Program-made: the position numbers and the translations under genes | The notes under the pieces: model-generated | Told to the model about the DNA's origin: nothing | Seen by the model: the letters and a program-made list of their open reading frames with translations, nothing else | Database searches by the model: none | Part shown: piece after piece, positions 51,749-61,446 of the stretch | How the letters are laid out: every line of letters begins with the position of its first letter | Numbering within the stretch: position 1 is the first letter of the stretch | Assembly (NCBI GenBank): GCA_050297535.1 | Contig: JBNKSV010000008.1 | Coordinates: forward strand, 1 to 64,000 | From: JAAGZL01 sp050297535 | Lineage (GTDB): Bacteria > Pseudomonadota > Gammaproteobacteria > Chromatiales > Chromatiaceae | Direction of reading: 5' to 3' | DNA: 64,000 nucleotides

Positions 51749-52480
51749 CTAAAACCCCAAGCTCGATAACAGATCATCCACATCATCCTGCCCGTGTACT
51801 ACATCACCCTGTTCAACACCTGGTACCACAGGTCCCTCTAATGTATCGGCAGCCGATTTGTATTTGGTTTCAGGTAGCTTGGAACCTGATATCCTCACCA
51901 GTTGTACAAGCTTGTCCTCTATGTCTGTTACCAAGGTTATAACCTTCCTGATGATTTGCCCGGTCAGGTCCTGAAAATCCTGCGCCAGAAGCACATCAGA
52001 TAGGTTTTTGTGCAGGGCATGCGAATGCCCTTTTGCTATGTCAAGAAAGCTGGAAAGATCATTGCTCAAGGCGCGAAAATCATCTACAGATAGCTGCCTT
52101 CCCTTAAATTTGTCCCACTCGTCTGAGAGTAGCGCCGCCTTATTTCCGAGCTCATCGGCCAGTGGCAGACTCTCCTCTACCGCATTCAAAGTTGTGTTTG
52201 CCGACCTCTCAGTCATCTCAATCACATAACTGAGGCGTTCACTCGCGTCCGGAATCTCACGTTGGGCCAGGTCCGCAATCTTGGCATCAAGCAGAAAACC
52301 ATTTATAGCTTCATGTAGCTCCCTGGTCAGACGTCCCACCTCACGGAACAGGGTGCTATCTGAGAAGTCTGATAGCTCTTCAAGCGCCTGGTCGGCTGCT
52401 GTCATATCGTCAGCTTCTATCGCGGCTACTAATTTTTTTGCCTTTTCCAATAATTCTTGTTTTGAACCGGTATCAACCAT
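51749..52480 (-). CDS. cheZ: CheY phosphatase CheZ
   Basis: The 243-residue protein removes phosphate from CheY-P. The long helical hairpin and the active stretch LLAQDFQDLTGQII (about 165-177) are clear. The C-terminal DDVDDLLSSLGF is the CheY-binding tail, and is preceded by a flexible linker. It lies between cheY and cheA. Confidence 0.94.
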   Translation of the reverse strand: MVDTGSKQELLEKAKKLVAAIEADDMTAADQALEELSDFSDSTLFREVGRLTRELHEAINGFLLDAKIADLAQREIPDASERLSYVIEMTERSANTTLNAVEESLPLADELGNKAALLSDEWDKFKGRQLSVDDFRALSNDLSSFLDIAKGHSHALHKNLSDVLLAQDFQDLTGQIIRKVITLVTDIEDKLVQLVRISGSKLPETKYKSAADTLEGPVVPGVEQGDVVHGQDDVDDLLSSLGF

Positions 52481-52505
52481 ACTGGTCTCCTGCTTTATTT
52501 AAAGA

Positions 52506-52892
52506 TTAACCCCCGACCCGCTCAAAGATCTTATCTATCTTCTCTTGTAGGGTTGCAGCAGTAAATGGTTTTACTACATAACCATTAACACCAGCCTGAG
52601 CGGCCTCAATGATCTGCTCACGTTTGGATTCGGCTGTCACCATAAGTACTGGAAGGTTAACCAGGTTGGAATCGTTGCGTACTGCTTTTAGCAAATCTAT
52701 ACCGGTCATGCCCGGCATATTCCAATCCGTCACCAGGAAGTCATATTTGCCTGTTTGCAACATTGGTAAAGCAGTAGTACCGTCATCAGCTTCGTCGGTG
52801 TTTGTGAACCCAAGATCCCTAAGCAGATTTTTTATGATCCGCCGCATTGTGGAGAAATCATCCACAATTAGAATCTTCATGTTCTTATCCAA
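52506..52892 (-). CDS. cheY: Chemotaxis response regulator CheY
   Basis: The 128-residue receiver passes the signal from CheA to the flagellar switch. Phospho-acceptor Asp56 is in FLVTDWNMPG, with Thr in LMVTAES and Lys in VVKPFTA. The likely start is TTG at 52892 (product MDKNMKILIVDDF): a strong AGGAGG lies just five bases upstream of it, whereas the ATG at 52880 is too far from that site. The ATG version would match shorter CheY proteins. Confidence 0.94.
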   Translation of the reverse strand: MDKNMKILIVDDFSTMRRIIKNLLRDLGFTNTDEADDGTTALPMLQTGKYDFLVTDWNMPGMTGIDLLKAVRNDSNLVNLPVLMVTAESKREQIIEAAQAGVNGYVVKPFTAATLQEKIDKIFERVGG

Positions 52893-52951
52893 AATAACCT
52901 CCTAACTTAGGCTTTACAGTCAAATATATTTAGTTGTTTTACCAGCCAAAT

Positions 52952-53698
52952 TTACAATCTATCGTCATCTGTGTCCGCCAACCATTCGGTCAGCCTGGAA
53001 CGTAATCTGAATGTGGCCTGGCTATGGATCTGGCATGCCCTGGATTCAGTAACACCAAGTACCTGGCCAATCTCCCGCAAATTCATCTCATCATCGTAGT
53101 ACAGGGCAATTACCAATCTTTCCCTTTCCGGCAGACTGGCTATGGCCTCTGCCAATGAATCCCTGAATTCACTCCTCTGGAATCCTTCAAGAGGCTCCGA
53201 AGCAGCGTTATCCATCCTGTCTGTTGGAAGCTCTCCTACTACCCGCAATTCTTCAACACTGAACACCCTGCAACCGGACGAATCCAACAAAATCTTATGG
53301 TATTCCTCAAGCGAGATCCCCATGGCATCTGCTACTTCCACATCCCGCGCATCTCTGCCCTCACTGTTCTCTATCTCCCGCATCACCTCAGATACCATCC
53401 TGGCCTTGCGATGCACCGACCTTGGCGTCCAGTCACTACGTCTTATCTCGTCCAGCATGGCCCCGCGTATACGGATGCCCGCGTAGGTCTCAAAGCTTGC
53501 CCCTCTGCTCTTATCATAATGTCTGCTGGCTTCCAGCAGACCGATCATCCCGGCCTGGATCAGATCGTCTACCTGCACATTCGGCGGCAACCGGTTCATC
53601 AGATGGTATGCGATACGTTTGACCAGTGGTGCGTGCTGGTTAACTAATGTATCGGCATTCTGATCCTGAACTGAACTGTATGCCGCCAATCCTTTCAC
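52952..53698 (-). CDS. fliA: Flagellar sigma factor FliA (sigma-28)
   Basis: The 248-residue sigma factor directs late flagellar and chemotaxis genes. Region 2 (LVKRIAYHLMNRLPPNVQVDDLIQAGMIGLLEA) and region 4 (LPERERLVIALYYDDEMNLREIGQVLGVTESRACQIHSQA) are intact. The start is a GTG overlapping the flhG stop (GTGA). An anti-sigma factor FlgM is not in this window. Confidence 0.94.
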   Translation of the reverse strand: MKGLAAYSSVQDQNADTLVNQHAPLVKRIAYHLMNRLPPNVQVDDLIQAGMIGLLEASRHYDKSRGASFETYAGIRIRGAMLDEIRRSDWTPRSVHRKARMVSEVMREIENSEGRDARDVEVADAMGISLEEYHKILLDSSGCRVFSVEELRVVGELPTDRMDNAASEPLEGFQRSEFRDSLAEAIASLPERERLVIALYYDDEMNLREIGQVLGVTESRACQIHSQATFRLRSRLTEWLADTDDDRL

Positions 53699-54576
53699 AG
53701 ACGCATCCCCTCTTTCTTACTTGAGTATTGAACCAACTGTTCAACGAAAAACTGAAGATGCCCACTGGCTCCATCCGGTATAGGCCAGTTATCGGCCTTC
53801 TGGGCCAAATTCTTTAATATTTGTGCAGAACTGCTGCGGGGGAAGGCGTGAACCACCGGCCTTTGGCTCTTGATGGCCTTTCGCATGTACTCATCGTAGG
53901 GAATGCTTCCCATGAAATTGAGCATTACATCCAGATAACGGTCGGTTACGCGGCACAGTTTATTGTACAGATCACGCCCTTCCTGGGCGCTCCTGGTCAT
54001 ATTGGCAAGGATTCTGAATCTGTTTATGCCGTATTCTCTATTCAACAATTTAATCATGGCGTAGGCGTCGGTAATAGAAGCCGGCTCATCACATACCACC
54101 ACTATCAACTCCTGAACGGCTCGACTGAAACTGATCACAGTATCAGAGATTCCAGCCGCCGTGTCCACGATAAGCACATCCAGGTCATGGCTTAGATCGC
54201 TGAAACCCCGAATAAGACCGGCGTGTTCCGCTTCGCTCAGTTCAGCCATCTGCCTTATTCCTGATGCTGCTGGTACGATCTTGACGCCGGACGGGCCTTC
54301 TATGACCACCTCCTCCAACGTCTTTTCACCGCGCAGGACATGAGATAGATCAAACTCAGGATGCAATCCCAGTACTACATCAATATTAGCCAAACCAAGA
54401 TCGGCATCCAAGATCAGCACCCGCTTACCGATATCGGCCATAGCCACGGCTAGATTTACTGATACATTGGTCTTGCCTACCCCGCCCTTGCCGCCGGTAA
54501 CCGCTATCGCTCGTATAGGTGTGGGTTCTACCATTCTTCTTAGTCCTGCCGCCTGGTCTATCTTAGACATGAGCAT
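53695..54576 (-). CDS. flhG: Flagellar number regulator FlhG (FleN)
   Basis: This MinD-like ATPase of about 293 residues limits flagellar number and, in Pseudomonas, restrains FleQ. The deviant Walker A AVTGGKGGVGKTNVSVNLA, VLILDADLGLANIDVVLG and VLIVDTAAGISD are complete. A short helix MSKIDQAAGLRRM, thought in the family to activate FlhF, is at the start. ATG 54576 and ATG 54570 are both possible; the first has a GGAGGG site about ten bases upstream. The gene overlaps the flhF end. Confidence 0.93.
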   Translation of the reverse strand: MLMSKIDQAAGLRRMVEPTPIRAIAVTGGKGGVGKTNVSVNLAVAMADIGKRVLILDADLGLANIDVVLGLHPEFDLSHVLRGEKTLEEVVIEGPSGVKIVPAASGIRQMAELSEAEHAGLIRGFSDLSHDLDVLIVDTAAGISDTVISFSRAVQELIVVVCDEPASITDAYAMIKLLNREYGINRFRILANMTRSAQEGRDLYNKLCRVTDRYLDVMLNFMGSIPYDEYMRKAIKSQRPVVHAFPRSSSAQILKNLAQKADNWPIPDGASGHLQFFVEQLVQYSSKKEGMRL

Positions 54577-55816
54577 TTGCTCTCGACCCTCCAAGGGCCA
54601 TGGCGAAGAATTCCTCGCTTAGCCCAATACCATCTTGCTGTGCCAGCCCTACCGCACGACTTACCAGCGAGTGGGGGCGTGCCAGGTGCAGGTCTTCCGG
54701 GACCCTTTGTCCGTCCGTCACGTATGAAACCTTTAATCCGCTACCAATTATGGCAGAAAGTACGCCACCCAATGATCCAGCTTCATCAAGTTTAGTCAAG
54801 ATCATAGCCGCCGGATTGGAAACACCAAAGGACTTTATCGCCTGCTTCATGGTAGCCTGCTGGGTGGTGGCCGATAACGTCAATAGGGTTTGCACCTTTC
54901 TACGTCCAGCCCTCAGAACGCCTAACTGCTCGCTTATGCGCACATCTTGTTGACTCATGCCGGCGGTGTCTATGAGTACCAGACGCTTATCGGCAAATAC
55001 ATTTAGGGCTATATTCAGTTCTTCGGTATTAGAGGCGGAGCGTATGGGCACGTCCAGGATGCGGGCATAATTAGTAATCTGCTCCTGAGCGCCGATACGG
55101 TAATTATCCATGGTTATGAGCGCCACATGGCGGTTGCCGTGCCGCAAGGCATAACGGGATGCCAGCTTGGCCAGCGTCGTGGTCTTACCCACACCGGTAG
55201 GCCCGATAATGGCCACAACCCCTCCATGTTCCAGGATATTGTCACCGGTGGTATCTATATCTGTAGAAAGAAAATACAAGGCCTTGCGCCAGCCATCCTC
55301 AAGACTGGTAAAGCCGTTACACTTCTTAACCAGATAGTGGCAGATCTCGGGGCTCAAACCGATGGCCATCAATCGACGCAGTAGCTCACGTACCACTGGT
55401 TTACGCTGACCCATATCCCGCCAGGTCAACTCGGATAGATCATTTTCCACCATACGTCGCAGATTTTGCATCTCCTCGCGCATCTCTTTGAGAATGGGGT
55501 CTTGGCTCCACTCAACCCTGGGCGGTCTGGAAGCGGTAGTGTATTGAGGTCTGTATTCGCTTGCGCTGTCATCCGAGACATCACTGTAATCCGATGGGAA
55601 TGGGGTTACCACAGTATCTTCGATACGTGACTCTGTTCTAGTGGTAGATCGTGGGGATGGGGAGAATGCGGTCTCGTCAAAATCCAGGGCAGCCATCAAC
55701 TCAACCCCGCCGGCAACCGATTTGTTTGAAAGAATTACTGCATCAGGACCCAAGGTCTCACGTACTTGCCTGATGGCGCCACGCATGTCTTCTGAAAAAA
55801 AGCGTTTTATCTTCAT
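54563..55816 (-). CDS. flhF: Flagellar placement GTPase FlhF
   Basis: The 417-residue SRP-type GTPase places the flagellum at the pole. The N-terminal MKIKRFFSEDMRGAIRQVRE is typical, a low-complexity basic/serine-rich linker follows, and the NG domain has IIGPTGVGKTTTLAKLA, VLIDTAGMSQQD and ILTKLDEAGSLGG. I start at ATG 55816; an upstream TTG five codons earlier is in frame. It is 62 bases after flhA. Confidence 0.94.
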   Translation of the reverse strand: MKIKRFFSEDMRGAIRQVRETLGPDAVILSNKSVAGGVELMAALDFDETAFSPSPRSTTRTESRIEDTVVTPFPSDYSDVSDDSASEYRPQYTTASRPPRVEWSQDPILKEMREEMQNLRRMVENDLSELTWRDMGQRKPVVRELLRRLMAIGLSPEICHYLVKKCNGFTSLEDGWRKALYFLSTDIDTTGDNILEHGGVVAIIGPTGVGKTTTLAKLASRYALRHGNRHVALITMDNYRIGAQEQITNYARILDVPIRSASNTEELNIALNVFADKRLVLIDTAGMSQQDVRISEQLGVLRAGRRKVQTLLTLSATTQQATMKQAIKSFGVSNPAAMILTKLDEAGSLGGVLSAIIGSGLKVSYVTDGQRVPEDLHLARPHSLVSRAVGLAQQDGIGLSEEFFAMALGGSRANAHV

Positions 55817-55877
55817 GTCCTCAATCCCCAATTAGGATGTATCTGTTTGCAATCGCCATATCCATGGCCTTCTCCCT

Positions 55878-57989
55878 TTATCTGACGTCATTTGCCAGCT
55901 CCTTGCCAGACCTTCCCACCGTCGCCACCACCTTGATCTGACGGTTATCAGGTATCTCGTTGTAGGACAATACCTGCATACCAGGAACGCTATGCTTCAC
56001 AAATCTGGCTATCCATGGCCTTATGCCGGCGGCAACCAGCAGGATGGCGCTTTCTCCCATCATCTCCCGCTGTTTTGCGGTCTGCACCAAGGCCTTTTGC
56101 ATCTGTTCCGCAAGTCCCGGCTCAAACCCGGCACCATCTCCATCAGAACTCAATAGGGTCTGCTGCAATATCTGTTCCAGACCAGGATCGAGGACGATTA
56201 CAGGTATTTCTTCTGTGGGTCCAACCAGTTGCTGCACGATTGTGCGGGATAGGGCCACCCTAACGGCCGCTGTCAAAACGCCGGTGTCTTGACTCATGGG
56301 CGCGTGTTCCGCCAATGTTTCGGCGATTGTGCGGATATCACGAATCGGAACGCCTTCCATGAGAAGGTTTTGCAGAATCCTCAGCACCTGCCCCAGAGAC
56401 ATGGTCTTTGGCACCAAGTCCTCCACCAGTTTGGCAGCACTCTTGGCCAGCACATCCAACAGTTGTTGTACCTCTTCATGCCCCAAAAGCTCATGGGAAT
56501 GAGACTGCAGTATCTCGCTTAGATGGGTCGCCACCACGGTGCTGGCATCCACCACGGTGTAACCCAGACTCTGGGCATGATCACGCTTATCCGGCTCGAT
56601 CCAGACCGCATCCAGGCCAAATGCCGGGTCCTTGGTTTCCACACCCTGCAATGTGCCAAACACCCTTCCGGGATTGATGGCCAGTTCCCGGTCAGTCCTG
56701 ATCTCAGCCTCGGAGATGGTGGCTCCATGCAGGGTGATCCGGTAACTGTTGGGATTGAGGTCCAGGTTATCCCGAATATGCACCGGCTGAATAAGGAAGC
56801 CCAATTCCTGTGACAGCTTTTTACGTACTCCCTTGATGCGATCCATCAGTTGTCCACCCTGGTTTCTATCCACCAGCGGGATCAGCCGGTAACCCACCTC
56901 CAGACCTATGATATCTACTGGCTGCACATCATCCCAGGTCAACTCTTTGGGGGCGGCCGGGGCCTCACGCACCACCTCTGGAACCTGCTGTTGCGCACGC
57001 TCCTCTTCCTGGCGCTGGGCGATCATATAGGCACCAGCCCCGGCAGCGGCGGCCAGGGACAGAAAGGCAAAGTTCGGCATGCCGGGAATTATGCCCATGA
57101 TACCCAGCACCCCGGCAGCCACTGCCAGAGATTTGGGGTTGGCGAACAACTGACTGATAATCTGGGAGCCGACATCCTCGGAGCTGGCCACCCTGGTCAC
57201 GATGATGGCGGCAGATGTGGAGAGCAACAGCGACGGGATCTGAGCCACCAGACCGTCACCTATGGTCAGCAGAGTGTAAAAGCGCAAAGCGGTGGAGAAA
57301 TCCAGACCGTGCTGGAGCATACCTATGCCCAGACCACCGATGATGTTGATGAACAGAATCAGGATACCGGCCACCGCATCGCCACGCACAAACTTACTGG
57401 CGCCATCCATCGCCCCGTAAAAATCAGCCTCCTGCGCTACCTCTTCGCGTCTGGACTTGGCCTCGTCCTGATTGATCAGCCCTGAGTTCAGATCGGCATC
57501 AATGGCCATCTGTTTACCTGGCATAGCATCCAGGGTAAACCTGGCGCTCACCTCTGAGACACGACCAGCGCCCTTGGTAACGACCACGAAGTTGATGATA
57601 ACCAGGATGAAAAAGACCACCAGGCCGACTGCGTAGTTTCCCCCGATAACGAACGACCCGAAGGCCTCAATCACCTTACCGGCGGCATCACCTCCGGTAT
57701 GTCCCTCCAGCAATACCACACGGGTTGAGGCCACATTGAGGGCCAGACGCAGCAAAGTGGCAACCAGTAGCAGGCTGGGGAATACGCCGAAATCCAACGG
57801 CTTTTGGGTGTATACGACCACCAGCAGGACCACCAAAGACAAGGCAATATTGAAGGTAAAGAACATATCCAGGGCGATCGGTGGCATGGGGATGATCACC
57901 ATGGCCAGGATCATCATCAAAATCATCGGCACCCCTATGCCCTTGGCGCCCCCGGATTTCACACTTTCTAGAATCGTCGTTGCATTCAT
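55878..57989 (-). CDS. flhA: Flagellar export protein FlhA
   Basis: The 703-residue export gate protein has about eight membrane segments in the first 330 residues, with the conserved FHIPEP-type cytoplasmic loop (RFTLDAMPGKQMAIDADLNSG), and a large cytoplasmic domain that binds export substrates. It lies 21 bases after flhB. Its length is normal. Confidence 0.96.
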   Translation of the reverse strand: MNATTILESVKSGGAKGIGVPMILMMILAMVIIPMPPIALDMFFTFNIALSLVVLLVVVYTQKPLDFGVFPSLLLVATLLRLALNVASTRVVLLEGHTGGDAAGKVIEAFGSFVIGGNYAVGLVVFFILVIINFVVVTKGAGRVSEVSARFTLDAMPGKQMAIDADLNSGLINQDEAKSRREEVAQEADFYGAMDGASKFVRGDAVAGILILFINIIGGLGIGMLQHGLDFSTALRFYTLLTIGDGLVAQIPSLLLSTSAAIIVTRVASSEDVGSQIISQLFANPKSLAVAAGVLGIMGIIPGMPNFAFLSLAAAAGAGAYMIAQRQEEERAQQQVPEVVREAPAAPKELTWDDVQPVDIIGLEVGYRLIPLVDRNQGGQLMDRIKGVRKKLSQELGFLIQPVHIRDNLDLNPNSYRITLHGATISEAEIRTDRELAINPGRVFGTLQGVETKDPAFGLDAVWIEPDKRDHAQSLGYTVVDASTVVATHLSEILQSHSHELLGHEEVQQLLDVLAKSAAKLVEDLVPKTMSLGQVLRILQNLLMEGVPIRDIRTIAETLAEHAPMSQDTGVLTAAVRVALSRTIVQQLVGPTEEIPVIVLDPGLEQILQQTLLSSDGDGAGFEPGLAEQMQKALVQTAKQREMMGESAILLVAAGIRPWIARFVKHSVPGMQVLSYNEIPDNRQIKVVATVGRSGKELANDVR

Positions 57990-58010
57990 ATCGTTAAATC
58001 TTATGTCCTG

Positions 58011-59159
58011 TTACTCATCATCACCCGGTACCTGATATTCGTCCGGTATAGGTAGATCTGTCGGCATATCCGGCTTCACTCCACCACTGGTTCGATAGAT
58101 ACGCATCTGAAATATGTAGGCCAGCACCTTGGCTACAGCGAGATAAAGTCCGGCCGGAATAGCATCGCCCAGTTCGACGCTGAAATAGATGGCGCGGGCC
58201 AGCATAGGTGCCTCCAGCATCGGTACCTGATGCTCCAGAGCCACCCGTCTGATATTCGCGGCCACCTCGCCACTGCCCTTGGCCACCACCTCTGGCGCCA
58301 TCATCTTATCCTGGTCATAACGCAGAGCTATGGCATAGTGGGTGGGGTTGGTGACGATCACATCCGCCTTCGGCACCTCTTCCATCATGCGCCTACGCGC
58401 GAGTTCGCGTTGCAGGTTACGAATTCTGCCCCTAACCTCGGGACGTCCTTCCGTATCCTTCATCTCTTCCCGCATTTCCTGCCTGGTCATCTTCAGTTGT
58501 CGCTTGTGTTGCCACAACTGGAATGGCGCATCTATCATTGCGATGACAATGAGAGTGGAAGCAATCAGGATAAACGACCCACCAATCAGACTAGTCATCT
58601 CAGATATGGCCGAATGCAGGTCCATATTGCTTAGCCCCAGATAGTCACCCAGGGTATTCCACAGCACCATTCCGGTAGCGCTGGCGACCAATACAAACTT
58701 CGCCAGTGCCTTGAGGAGTTCAACTAAACCACGCAAGGAGAACACACGTTTGATACCGGAAATTGGATTGAGCTTTTCGAACTTAGGCGCCAGAGATTCA
58801 GCACTAAAGTTATAGCCGCCAAGGGCTACCGAACTCCCTATGGCCAGCACGATCACCACCAGGAAAAATGGCAACAACATAATCAGGGCATCCTGAATAG
58901 CCAGGGCCAGACGATTCACCATCGCAGTGGTATCGTACATATCCTGGCGTGGGATGGTGAAGTTATTGGCCATTAACTCCCACAGACCCTGACCTAGATG
59001 ACTGCTCATACTAACCAGCGCAATCCCGCCTATCAGGGTTATGGCCATGGTATTCAACTCTCGGGAACGAGCCACCTGCCCCTTCTTTTGGGCGTCCCGC
59101 AAGCGCTTCGCTGTCGGTTCCTCTGTTTTCTCCTGACCGTCTTGATTCTCTTCAGCCAT
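58011..59159 (-). CDS. flhB: Flagellar export protein FlhB
   Basis: The 382-residue protein has an N-terminal AEENQDGQEKTEEPTAKRLRDA, four membrane segments and a C-terminal autocleaving domain with NPTH at 271-274. Cleavage between Asn and Pro switches export from hook to filament proteins. It lies 10 bases after fliR. Confidence 0.96.
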   Translation of the reverse strand: MAEENQDGQEKTEEPTAKRLRDAQKKGQVARSRELNTMAITLIGGIALVSMSSHLGQGLWELMANNFTIPRQDMYDTTAMVNRLALAIQDALIMLLPFFLVVIVLAIGSSVALGGYNFSAESLAPKFEKLNPISGIKRVFSLRGLVELLKALAKFVLVASATGMVLWNTLGDYLGLSNMDLHSAISEMTSLIGGSFILIASTLIVIAMIDAPFQLWQHKRQLKMTRQEMREEMKDTEGRPEVRGRIRNLQRELARRRMMEEVPKADVIVTNPTHYAIALRYDQDKMMAPEVVAKGSGEVAANIRRVALEHQVPMLEAPMLARAIYFSVELGDAIPAGLYLAVAKVLAYIFQMRIYRTSGGVKPDMPTDLPIPDEYQVPGDDE

Positions 59160-59169
59160 CCCGGAATCC

Positions 59170-59949
59170 TCAGGCCGTTATCAGAACCAGGGTACGAATA
59201 AAACTCAAGGCTTCGTTCACCAGTTCACCAAATTTGTCAAACAGGTTCGGCAGGGTTAATAACATCAGAATAAAACCGATCATCATGGTCATGGGGAAGC
59301 CTACCGCGAAGATGTTTAACTGCGGAGCGGCCCTGGTGATGACGCCCATACCCAGATTGACCAGCAACAACGCCGCAATCGCCGGTAGCGCCATAAGCAG
59401 ACCAGCGGAAAACATATTGCTGGCCCAGAGCACTATATCCCTCAGGTTTGCCTGAGTGATACCGTCTACCGCAACCGGCAAGGTGTAAAAACTTCTGGCC
59501 AATATGTCCAGCATGAACAGATGACCATTCAGAATAAGGAATAACAAAGTGGTGAGGATGATGTAGTACTGGGCCAGCACCGGTACCTGCACCCCGTTTT
59601 GCGGGTCCATCATGGATGCAAAGCCTAAACCCATGCTGTAGGCCAGGGCCTGCCCCCCGAATACCATGGCGCCAAACACCAATTGCATGATGAAGCCCAT
59701 GGCCAAGCCGATGAGTACCTGTTGTACCGCAATGAGCAGGGCTGCCGGACTGAACACCTCCACCACCGGCGGTTGCGGAATCAAAGGCATCAGCACGAAG
59801 CTAAGTATCAGGGCGATACCGATACGCAGGCGTTTCGGGGTCTGGCGTGAACTGAAGATAGGGGCTGCGGCAACCATCGCACTTATGCGTATCAGCGGCC
59901 AAAGAAAGGCTGCTAACCATGCGCTTAATTGTGCCTCTGTGAAAATCAT
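59170..59949 (-). CDS. fliR: Flagellar export protein FliR
   Basis: The 259-residue inner-membrane protein has six membrane segments. FSSRQTPKRLRIGIAL near the start and NLFDKFGELVNEALSF near the end fit the FliR family; MGLGFASMMDPQNG is a conserved loop. It forms the export gate with FliP and FliQ. It is 47 bases after fliQ. Confidence 0.94.
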   Translation of the reverse strand: MIFTEAQLSAWLAAFLWPLIRISAMVAAAPIFSSRQTPKRLRIGIALILSFVLMPLIPQPPVVEVFSPAALLIAVQQVLIGLAMGFIMQLVFGAMVFGGQALAYSMGLGFASMMDPQNGVQVPVLAQYYIILTTLLFLILNGHLFMLDILARSFYTLPVAVDGITQANLRDIVLWASNMFSAGLLMALPAIAALLLVNLGMGVITRAAPQLNIFAVGFPMTMMIGFILMLLTLPNLFDKFGELVNEALSFIRTLVLITA

Positions 59950-59996
59950 ACCTGTGATACTGTCCTAATATACTGTGCACTGGTTGAATATCTCTC

Positions 59997-60266
59997 CTAT
60001 CCAATCAGTTCCGGAATACTCTCGATCAACTCAACGGTAAAATCTGTAATCAACTGCAACATCCATGGTCCCGCCATCATCAACACCACGACTACTATTA
60101 TCAGTTTTGGTATGAAGGTAAGGGTCATCTCGTTGATCTGAGTCGCCGCCTGAAACATAGCCACTACCAAGCCCACCAATAGAGCTGGAATCAAGATGGC
60201 ACCGGCCAACAAGGTTGTCACCTCCAGCGCACGTTGTCCGATGTCTAATACTGAATCTGGAGTCAT
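59997..60266 (-). CDS. fliQ: Flagellar export protein FliQ
   Basis: The 89-residue protein has two membrane helices and the FliQ landmarks MTPDSVLDIGQRALEV, FQAATQINEMTLTFIPK and GPWMLQLITDF. I start at ATG 60266, which overlaps the fliP stop by 4 bases (ATGA); the frame extends upstream but without support. Confidence 0.94.
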   Translation of the reverse strand: MTPDSVLDIGQRALEVTTLLAGAILIPALLVGLVVAMFQAATQINEMTLTFIPKLIIVVVVLMMAGPWMLQLITDFTVELIESIPELIG

Positions 60267-61009
60267 GGCATAAAGCTCGCTGCCAGGGTGCCAAACACCA
60301 GCGCCCAACCATCTACCAGTACAAACAACATGATCTTAAACGGCAAGGAAATGATTAACGGGGATAGCATCATCATGCCCATGGACATAAGGACACTCGC
60401 CACTACCAAATCAATCACCAGAAACGGAATAAACAGAAGAAAACCTATCTGAAAACCGGTCTTAAGTTCACTGGTGGCGAACGCAGGCAACAGCAGGGAG
60501 AAAGGGACCTTGTCCGGGGATTCGATTTCGCCAAAGTTTCCGATCTTGGCAAACAGATTCAGATCAGACTCCCTGGTCTGAGCCAACATAAATTCCCGCA
60601 TCGGGACCTGCGCCGCCTCAAACGCCTGAGCCGTGGTTATCTTCTCCTCCAGATAAGGCTTTAATGAGACGTCATATACCTCATTAAATACAGGCATCAT
60701 AATGAATACCGTCAGGAACAACGCCAAACCGACCAAGAGCTGGTTGGATGGAGTATTCTGGGTTCCAAGGGCTTGACGCAGAATAGCCAGCACAATGATA
60801 ATGCGCGCAAATGAGGTCATCATGAGCAGAGCGCCCGGCAGCAGACTCAGGGCGGTCATAAAGATCAGGATCTGGATGCTCAGAGAATAGGTCTGTTCCC
60901 CACCCTTCCCCGGCGTTACGGTCAATGCCTCAAAACCTGTGGCGGCCTGCCCAGCCAACGGGACCAGAACGCAAAACAGCATTAACAGCAGGCCGATATA
61001 CCTCTTCAT
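60263..61009 (-). CDS. fliP: Flagellar export protein FliP
   Basis: The 248-residue protein has a cleavable signal peptide (about 1-22), as is usual for FliP, and four membrane segments. TSFARIIIVLAILRQALGTQNTPSNQ and FLVIDLVVASVLMSMGMMMLSP are the family signatures. It overlaps fliO and fliQ by 4 bases each. Confidence 0.95.
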   Translation of the reverse strand: MKRYIGLLLMLFCVLVPLAGQAATGFEALTVTPGKGGEQTYSLSIQILIFMTALSLLPGALLMMTSFARIIIVLAILRQALGTQNTPSNQLLVGLALFLTVFIMMPVFNEVYDVSLKPYLEEKITTAQAFEAAQVPMREFMLAQTRESDLNLFAKIGNFGEIESPDKVPFSLLLPAFATSELKTGFQIGFLLFIPFLVIDLVVASVLMSMGMMMLSPLIISLPFKIMLFVLVDGWALVFGTLAASFMP

Positions 61010-61446
61010 GGCGCTTCGTCCTGCATCTGCTCATCCAATTGACTGGAGAATTCGTTGCCAGACACCTCACCATAAGGCTCTGCCTTGCCTTCATTGTCCC
61101 CGAGCACACACAGGGTCTGCACTCTACCGGGCGCGACACCCACCAGAATCCGTTTGTCTCCGGCCTCTAATATCACCGCCCTCTCCCTAGGCCCAAGTGA
61201 TACACCACCAAGAATACGTACCATGCCTTTGCCAGCGGATGGGAAATTGCCAACCCGCTTGAACAACCAGGCAAGGATAAGGATAAGGAATATTACCCCT
61301 GTTAGAACCGCAGCCATCTCCAGAACACTGCTGGCGCCCAAATTAGCGACAGGCGCCTTTGGAACTGATTCAGACTGAGTTGGCGCCGCTCCGAGCAGCG
61401 TAGGAACGATGCAAAAAACTGCCCCCATAAAGCGGAGGTTCTTCAT
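61006..61446 (-). CDS. fliO: Flagellar biosynthesis protein FliO
   Basis: The 146-residue protein has a signal-like N-terminus, one membrane segment (about residues 45-65) and a basic cytoplasmic domain (MVRILGGVSLGPRERAVILEAGDKRILVGVAPG) typical of FliO, which helps FliP complexes form. It overlaps both fliN and fliP by 4 bases. Confidence 0.9.
   Translation of the reverse strand: MKNLRFMGAVFCIVPTLLGAAPTQSESVPKAPVANLGASSVLEMAAVLTGVIFLILILAWLFKRVGNFPSAGKGMVRILGGVSLGPRERAVILEAGDKRILVGVAPGRVQTLCVLGDNEGKAEPYGEVSGNEFSSQLDEQMQDEAP

Noticed and set aside
52893..52951. Possible sigma-28 promoter ahead of cheY
   Set aside because: TAAA-like hexamers occur but there is no GCCGATAA-type -10 element.
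55832..55877. Possible sigma-54 promoter upstream of flhF
   Set aside because: TGG and TTGC are present, but the spacing is one base too long and the CACG part of the -24 element is absent.
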